This document shows positions 59,974 through 64,000 of a stretch of DNA of 64,000 bases, piece by piece. Numbering within the stretch: the first letter of the stretch is position 1; the number at the start of each line of letters is the position of its first letter. The stretch covers positions 62,001-126,000 of the forward strand of contig NZ_JABFDG010000006.1 of the NCBI RefSeq assembly GCF_013403955.1, read 5' to 3'. The translations under genes and the position numbers were made by a program. Source of the DNA: Winogradskyella vidalii. Its GTDB lineage: Bacteria; Bacteroidota; Bacteroidia; Flavobacteriales; Flavobacteriaceae. Below the pieces are notes generated by a model, which was given only the letters and a program-made list of their open reading frames with translations, had not been told where the DNA came from and made no database searches.

Positions 59974-60389
59974 AAAGTTATAAATTCAAAGTCAACGAAA
60001 CCGGTTACACGGTTAATATAAAGTCACACGAAGATAATATTATCAATTTAGAAGTTAATGGTTCTTCCTATGAAGTCGTATTAAAAGGTGATGTTAAAAC
60101 CTCTAAAACACCAACTTTAGTGCGTTCAGCTTCAAAGCAACCTGCTGTTCCTTTAAAAGTGAATTCAACAGCCAAAACAACTACAATTACTGCGCCAATA
60201 CCAGGTGTTATCCTTTCTCTTAATGTTAAAGTTGGAGATACGGTTAAAGAGAACGATTTATTATTAGTTCTCGAAGCCATGAAAATGGAAAATAATATTA
60301 CGGCAGAAAAACCCGGCGTCGTAAAAGCTGTAAAAGTAGCTGTAGGACAACAGGTTTTACAAGATGCTGTGATGATTGAAATAGAATAG
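59970..60389 (+). CDS. mmdC: Biotin carboxyl carrier subunit
   Basis: 139 residues. An N-terminal folded part (MKSYKFKVNETGYTVNIKSH) is joined by a Lys/Thr/Pro/Ala linker (45-75) to a biotinyl domain. The biotin site is LVLEAMKMENN with Lys105, and TAPIPGVILSLNVKVGDTVK is the start of that fold. It carries CO2 as carboxybiotin from the MmdA active site to the membrane pump MmdB. The biotin protein ligase is not in the window. Confidence 0.94.
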   Translation: MKSYKFKVNETGYTVNIKSHEDNIINLEVNGSSYEVVLKGDVKTSKTPTLVRSASKQPAVPLKVNSTAKTTTITAPIPGVILSLNVKVGDTVKENDLLLVLEAMKMENNITAEKPGVVKAVKVAVGQQVLQDAVMIEIE

Positions 60390-60445
60390 TGGGCTTCACT
60401 CTAATCTCATTCATTAGCATACTAACCATTATCTAAAAGAAAAAA

Positions 60446-61768
60446 ATGAAAAAATTAATAATAATATTTAGCGTTTTAGCCTTACTCGTCTTTATTAGAC
60501 CTGTATTGGGATTAAACGCTAATACAGACACAACAGACAATAGTTCTGTAACAACAACACAAGTTGATCAAGTAGACACCGAAAGTAATCTCGATGGTGC
60601 ACTTAATGGTATAGCAAAATTTTACGATTATACGGGTTTTGCCAATGCAACATTAGGACACATTATTATGATTATTATTGGTATCATCTTTATATACTTA
60701 GGTATAAAATTCGATTATGAGCCTTTATTACTTATCCCAATCGGTATGGGGGTTATTATTGGTAATATTCCATTTGTAGCAGGTAACCAAACCGGAATTT
60801 ACGAAACGGGTTCTGTTTTAAATTACCTCTATTTTGGAGTCGTCAAAGGGATTTATCCACCGTTAATTTTCTTAGGGATTGGAGCTATGACCGACTTTTC
60901 GTCATTAATTGCCAATCCAAAACTAATGCTTTTAGGTGGTGCAGCACAAATTGGTGTATTTGCAACATTTTTAGGCTCACTTTATTTAGGGTTTAACCTT
61001 CCTGAAGCTGGTGCGATTGGAATTATAGGTGGTGCCGATGGTCCTACAGCCATATTCTTATCGTCTAAATTAGCTAACGGTATCAATGTACTCGCCGATG
61101 GTACAACCGTTAAAAATTTAATTGGCCCAATTGCTATTGCAGCGTATTCTTACATGGCTTTAGTTCCTGTAATTCAACCGCCTTTAATGCGATTGTTTAT
61201 TTCTAAAAAAGAAAGAAAAATTAAAATGAAGCCACCAAGAGCTGTAACGCAAAAGGAAAAAATGATTTTCCCTGTGGTTGCTTTAATTTTAACCTTATTC
61301 ATCTCACCAAGTGCCTTACCATTACTAGGAATGTTATTCTTTGGTAACTTATTAAAAGAATCAGGAAGAACAGAACGTTTAGCTGAAACGGCAAGAACAA
61401 AACTAATCGATATCGTCACTATTTTATTAGGGGTAACCGTTGGAGCCTCAACACAAGCCGATATATTTATCACTAAAGATTCAATGTTGATTTTCGGGCT
61501 TGGTGCGATATCCTTTGTTATTGCAACTAGTGGGGGGTTATTGTTCGCTAAGTTTATGAATTTATTCTTAAAAGGCGACAATAAAATAAATCCATTAATT
61601 GGAGCCGCAGGTGTTTCGGCCGTGCCAGATAGTGCGAGAGTTGTCCATTCAGAGGGCTTAAAATCAGATAAAACTAACTATTTATTAATGCATGCTATGG
61701 CACCAAATGTTTCAGGTGTTATAGGCTCTGCAATTGCAGCAGGTATCATTCTGAGCTTCTTAGGATAA
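60446..61768 (+). CDS. mmdB: Na+-translocating decarboxylase membrane subunit (OadB/MmdB-like)
   Basis: 440 residues. A signal-like hydrophobic N-terminus and an acidic/Thr-rich loop (residues about 25-55) lead to about nine membrane segments. Family blocks are complete: FGVVKGIYPPLIFLGIGAMT, GAIGIIGGADGPTAIFLSSK with the key Asp of the GGADGPT motif, GVTVGASTQADIFI and AAGVSAVPDSARVVHSEGLK. It decarboxylates carboxybiotin and couples this to export of Na+ ions, so it stores energy as a sodium gradient. It lies 56 bp after the carrier gene. Confidence 0.94.
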   Translation: MKKLIIIFSVLALLVFIRPVLGLNANTDTTDNSSVTTTQVDQVDTESNLDGALNGIAKFYDYTGFANATLGHIIMIIIGIIFIYLGIKFDYEPLLLIPIGMGVIIGNIPFVAGNQTGIYETGSVLNYLYFGVVKGIYPPLIFLGIGAMTDFSSLIANPKLMLLGGAAQIGVFATFLGSLYLGFNLPEAGAIGIIGGADGPTAIFLSSKLANGINVLADGTTVKNLIGPIAIAAYSYMALVPVIQPPLMRLFISKKERKIKMKPPRAVTQKEKMIFPVVALILTLFISPSALPLLGMLFFGNLLKESGRTERLAETARTKLIDIVTILLGVTVGASTQADIFITKDSMLIFGLGAISFVIATSGGLLFAKFMNLFLKGDNKINPLIGAAGVSAVPDSARVVHSEGLKSDKTNYLLMHAMAPNVSGVIGSAIAAGIILSFLG

Positions 61769-61809
61769 ATAGTTAAAAATATTGAAAGAAGAATTTAAAC
61801 TTTAAACAC

Positions 61810-63099
61810 ATGAAAATACCAAATATAATGACAGCAGATGAAGCTGTTAAACTCATAAAATCAAATGATCGTGTACTCATCCAAGGAGGTTCTGCTACAC
61901 CACAAACCTTAGTGAAAGCTATGGTAGGGCGAGCACCAGAATTAAGAAATGTCGAAATCGTGCACCTACATACCGAAGGAGAAAGTGGCTATGCCAATCC
62001 CGACTTACGAGAAAGCTTCCATACCAAAGCGTTTTTTATTGGTGGAAATGTTCGAAAAATGGTGGGGAATACCGTAGATTATATTCCTATTTTTTTAAGC
62101 GATATTCCAAGTTTATTTCGTGAAGGCTATATGGACTTAGATGTCGTTTTAGTAAACGTTTCTCCACCAGATAAACATGGTTTTTGTTCCTTAGGAATTT
62201 CAGTAGATATTGTTATTTCTGGTATTGAACAGGGTAAAAAAGTGATTGCACAAATCAATCCAAAGATGCCAAGAACTTTTGGTGATGGTTTGGTTCATTT
62301 AAACAAATTTGATGCTTGTGTTTTAGTCGAAGATGATATACACGAAATGAAATTTGTTGCGCCTACTAAAGAAGAGCAAGCTATTGGTAAGCATATTGCC
62401 GGCATTATAGATGATGGTGCAACGCTTCAAATGGGAATTGGTGGTATTCCAAATGCCGTATTAACCTATTTAACCAATCATAAAGATTTAGGGGTTCATA
62501 CAGAAATGTTTTCTGAAGGTATTGTAGATTTAGTTGAAAAAGGTATTGTTAATGGTTCTCAGAAAAAAGTAAATCCGTTTAAAATCATTTCAGGTTTTGC
62601 CATGGGAACACGTCGATTATACGATTTTATGGATGACAATCCAGAGATAGAAATGAATGACATCGCCTATGTAAATGACACCTCTATTATTCGTCAAAAC
62701 CCAAAAGTCACGGCAATCAATTCTGCTATAGAAATTGATTTAACAGGTCAGGTTTGTGCGGATTCTATCGGAACACGTATGTTCTCTGGTGTTGGTGGTC
62801 AAATGGATTTTATGCGTGGTGCTGCTTTATCTAAAGGCGGAAAACCAATTATCGCTATCCCATCGATGACTTCAAAAGGTGTTTCAAAAATAGTATCTTT
62901 GTTAAAACCCGGGTCTGGTGTTGTAACTACCAGAGCACATGCAAGATATGTTGCAACAGAGTATGGTATTGCAGAATTGTTTGGTAAAAGTTTAAGAGAA
63001 CGTGCAGAATCACTTCGAGATATCGCACATCCAGACAGTAGAGAAGAATTAGATAAAGCTATTTTTGAACGATTTGGAAGTAGTTTAACGATAAAGTAA
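61810..63099 (+). CDS. Acyl-CoA hydrolase/CoA transferase family I enzyme
   Basis: 429 residues, matching 4-hydroxybutyrate/acetate/propionate:succinate CoA transferases. N-terminal part: NDRVLIQGGSATPQTLVKAM. Middle: MGIGGIPNAVLTYLTNHKDL, VHTEMFSEGIVDLVEKGIVN with the likely catalytic Glu in HTEM. C-terminal: SIGTRMFSGVGGQMDFMRGA, VVTTRAHARYVATEYGIAEL. In this operon the fitting reaction is propionyl-CoA plus succinate giving propionate and succinyl-CoA, or with acetate as acceptor (inference). It lies 41 bp after the decarboxylase pump gene and 20 bp before the mutase. Confidence 0.9.
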   Translation: MKIPNIMTADEAVKLIKSNDRVLIQGGSATPQTLVKAMVGRAPELRNVEIVHLHTEGESGYANPDLRESFHTKAFFIGGNVRKMVGNTVDYIPIFLSDIPSLFREGYMDLDVVLVNVSPPDKHGFCSLGISVDIVISGIEQGKKVIAQINPKMPRTFGDGLVHLNKFDACVLVEDDIHEMKFVAPTKEEQAIGKHIAGIIDDGATLQMGIGGIPNAVLTYLTNHKDLGVHTEMFSEGIVDLVEKGIVNGSQKKVNPFKIISGFAMGTRRLYDFMDDNPEIEMNDIAYVNDTSIIRQNPKVTAINSAIEIDLTGQVCADSIGTRMFSGVGGQMDFMRGAALSKGGKPIIAIPSMTSKGVSKIVSLLKPGSGVVTTRAHARYVATEYGIAELFGKSLRERAESLRDIAHPDSREELDKAIFERFGSSLTIK

Positions 63100-63119
63100 T
63101 TTTAAGAATACGAAAGATT

Positions 63120-64000
63120 ATGAATAATAAAAACAAACCTCTTTTTTCAGAATTCTCACCAGTTTCTAAAGAACAGTGGATGGAACGCGTGACTGTAGAT
63201 TTAAAAGGTGCTGATTTTGATAGAAAACTCGTATGGAAAAATTTAAGTGGAATTGATATTCAACCGAGCTATACAAGTGAAGATAATATCACTCAGCTTA
63301 AAAATACAGGCGAAAACGCTCAAGCATTAGTCAATTATAGAAGTATTATAGTTACCTCTGCAGTAGAGAGTAATACATTAGCTCTTAAAGCTATTGAAGA
63401 AGGTATTAATGGTCTCATTTTTCAAGTAGAAAATCATGTCGCTGTAGCAGATCTTTTAAAAAATATCGACTTAGAAACTATAACGGTATCATTTAAATTA
63501 AAGTCAGATGCAACGGTTTTTACCAAGGAATTAGTCGCTTTTGCTAAAGGAAAGCACCTCAAAGGCTACCTAGACACAGGTTTATTTTCTAATTATGTGA
63601 CTACAGGCACTTTTGATGAGCAACAGATTGAGGTCGCTGCAGAATTGGTGAAATTAACGGCTGATTTTCCTAACTTTAAAGCACTAACAGTTTCAGGAAC
63701 GGAATATTTAGATTCTGGAGCTAATCAAGTGCAAGAGATTGCTTATACTTTAAATGCTTTAGTCTTTTTAGTTGAAAAGCTAAGAGTTAAGGACATTAGC
63801 ACGCAAGAGATTTTTAATAATTTAAATTTTCTTCTAGCTATTGGTTTAGAATATTTTGTTGAAATCGGAAAATTTAGAGCCTTCAACAATCTATTAACTG
63901 AAGTCGCTGCAAAATATGAAGTTGCGGATTTTTCTAATGTAATAACGGCTAAAACGTCTATATGGAGTAAATCTATAACCGATGCAGAAACTAATTTATT
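63120..64000 (+). CDS. mutA: Methylmalonyl-CoA mutase small subunit, N-terminal 293 residues (cut by window edge)
   Basis: The frame is open from the ATG at 63120 to the end of the window. The start MNNKNKPLFSEFSPVSKEQW, then WMERVTVDLKGADFDRKLVW, follow the small-subunit consensus, where the 'W...V..DLKG.DF...L.W' motif leads the TIM barrel. NFLLAIGLEYFVEIGKFRAF matches the mutase core. The small subunit lacks the B12-binding function and pairs with the large subunit, expected just downstream outside the window. The mutase interconverts succinyl-CoA and (R)-methylmalonyl-CoA, closing the cycle formed by the preceding genes. Confidence 0.9.
   Translation, partial: MNNKNKPLFSEFSPVSKEQWMERVTVDLKGADFDRKLVWKNLSGIDIQPSYTSEDNITQLKNTGENAQALVNYRSIIVTSAVESNTLALKAIEEGINGLIFQVENHVAVADLLKNIDLETITVSFKLKSDATVFTKELVAFAKGKHLKGYLDTGLFSNYVTTGTFDEQQIEVAAELVKLTADFPNFKALTVSGTEYLDSGANQVQEIAYTLNALVFLVEKLRVKDISTQEIFNNLNFLLAIGLEYFVEIGKFRAFNNLLTEVAAKYEVADFSNVITAKTSIWSKSITDAETNL

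Noticed and set aside
61174..61581. 135-codon open frame on the minus strand inside mmdB
   Set aside because: It lies wholly within a well-supported gene on the other strand, has no promoter and matches no known pattern.
1..64000. tRNA or rRNA genes, transposases, phage genes
   Set aside because: No T-loop-like or rRNA-like stretch and no integrase or transposase motif was seen on either strand by eye; a tRNAscan or Rfam search would settle this.

Overview
The window looks like chromosome from a member of the Flavobacteriaceae (Bacteroidota), probably marine or brackish. The evidence is an AT-rich composition, promoters of the Bacteroidota type (TTG, about 20 nt, then TAnnTTTG) with no Shine-Dalgarno sequences, type IX secretion/gliding proteins (a PorP/SprF-like barrel, a SprB-repeat adhesin and a type B C-terminal sorting domain), and a sodium-translocating decarboxylase. 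No rRNA, tRNA, CRISPR array, transposase or prophage gene was seen.

Layout. 1-9.5 kb (minus strand): a three-gene surface-adhesin operon made of a type B CTD protein, a PorP/SprF-like protein with a ten-copy 16-residue coiled-coil repeat, and a giant SprB-repeat adhesin cut by the window edge. 9.5-12.7 kb: secreted proteins of unknown role, including an intradiol-dioxygenase-like protein that seems to have lost its iron ligands. 13-17.2 kb: an MscS channel tail to tail with the pta-ackA acetate operon. 17.5-22.4 kb: an exonuclease/GIY-YIG fusion, a desaturase, a PIN-domain toxin-antitoxin pair, a Crp/Fnr-type regulator and a cold-shock protein. 22.6-25.3 kb: two DEAD-box helicases in tandem. 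25.4-30.7 kb: a DUF302 lipoprotein, then a divergent GDSL esterase and ABC exporter (tesA-ybbA-ybbP arrangement). 30.8-36 kb: a tiny membrane protein, a 5'-deoxyribonucleotidase, a FUSC-type membrane protein and an Old Yellow Enzyme.

36.3-47.6 kb holds the most unusual system. It contains two circularly permuted ATP-grasp enzymes, two alpha-E domains (one separate, one fused), two transglutaminase-like proteins (one fused to DUF2126) and a zinc-ribbon metallopeptidase, in two convergent blocks that end 8 bp apart. This gene set has been predicted by comparative genomics to make or edit an amide-linked peptide. I know of no established product.

47.9-56.6 kb: a transporter, a ThiE/TenI-like protein, and a TetR-controlled reductase operon that looks like a reactive-carbonyl/electrophile response (NAD-binding protein, nitroreductase, CurA-like reductase, YqhD-like alcohol dehydrogenase, DJ-1/PfpI protein), then glutaminase and CsbD. 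57.4-64 kb: an operon encoding epimerase, the four subunits of a Na+-pumping methylmalonyl-CoA decarboxylase, a CoA transferase and the start of methylmalonyl-CoA mutase. Together these could run a complete succinate-to-propionate cycle.

A cross-cutting observation is that pta-ackA, the methylmalonyl operon and the Old Yellow Enzyme gene each carry a TTGAT-N4-ATCAA-like dyad 28.5-29.5 nt upstream of a candidate -7 element. The Crp/Fnr-type gene in the same window has such a dyad in its own leader. This suggests a small regulon joining acetate, propionate and redox metabolism.
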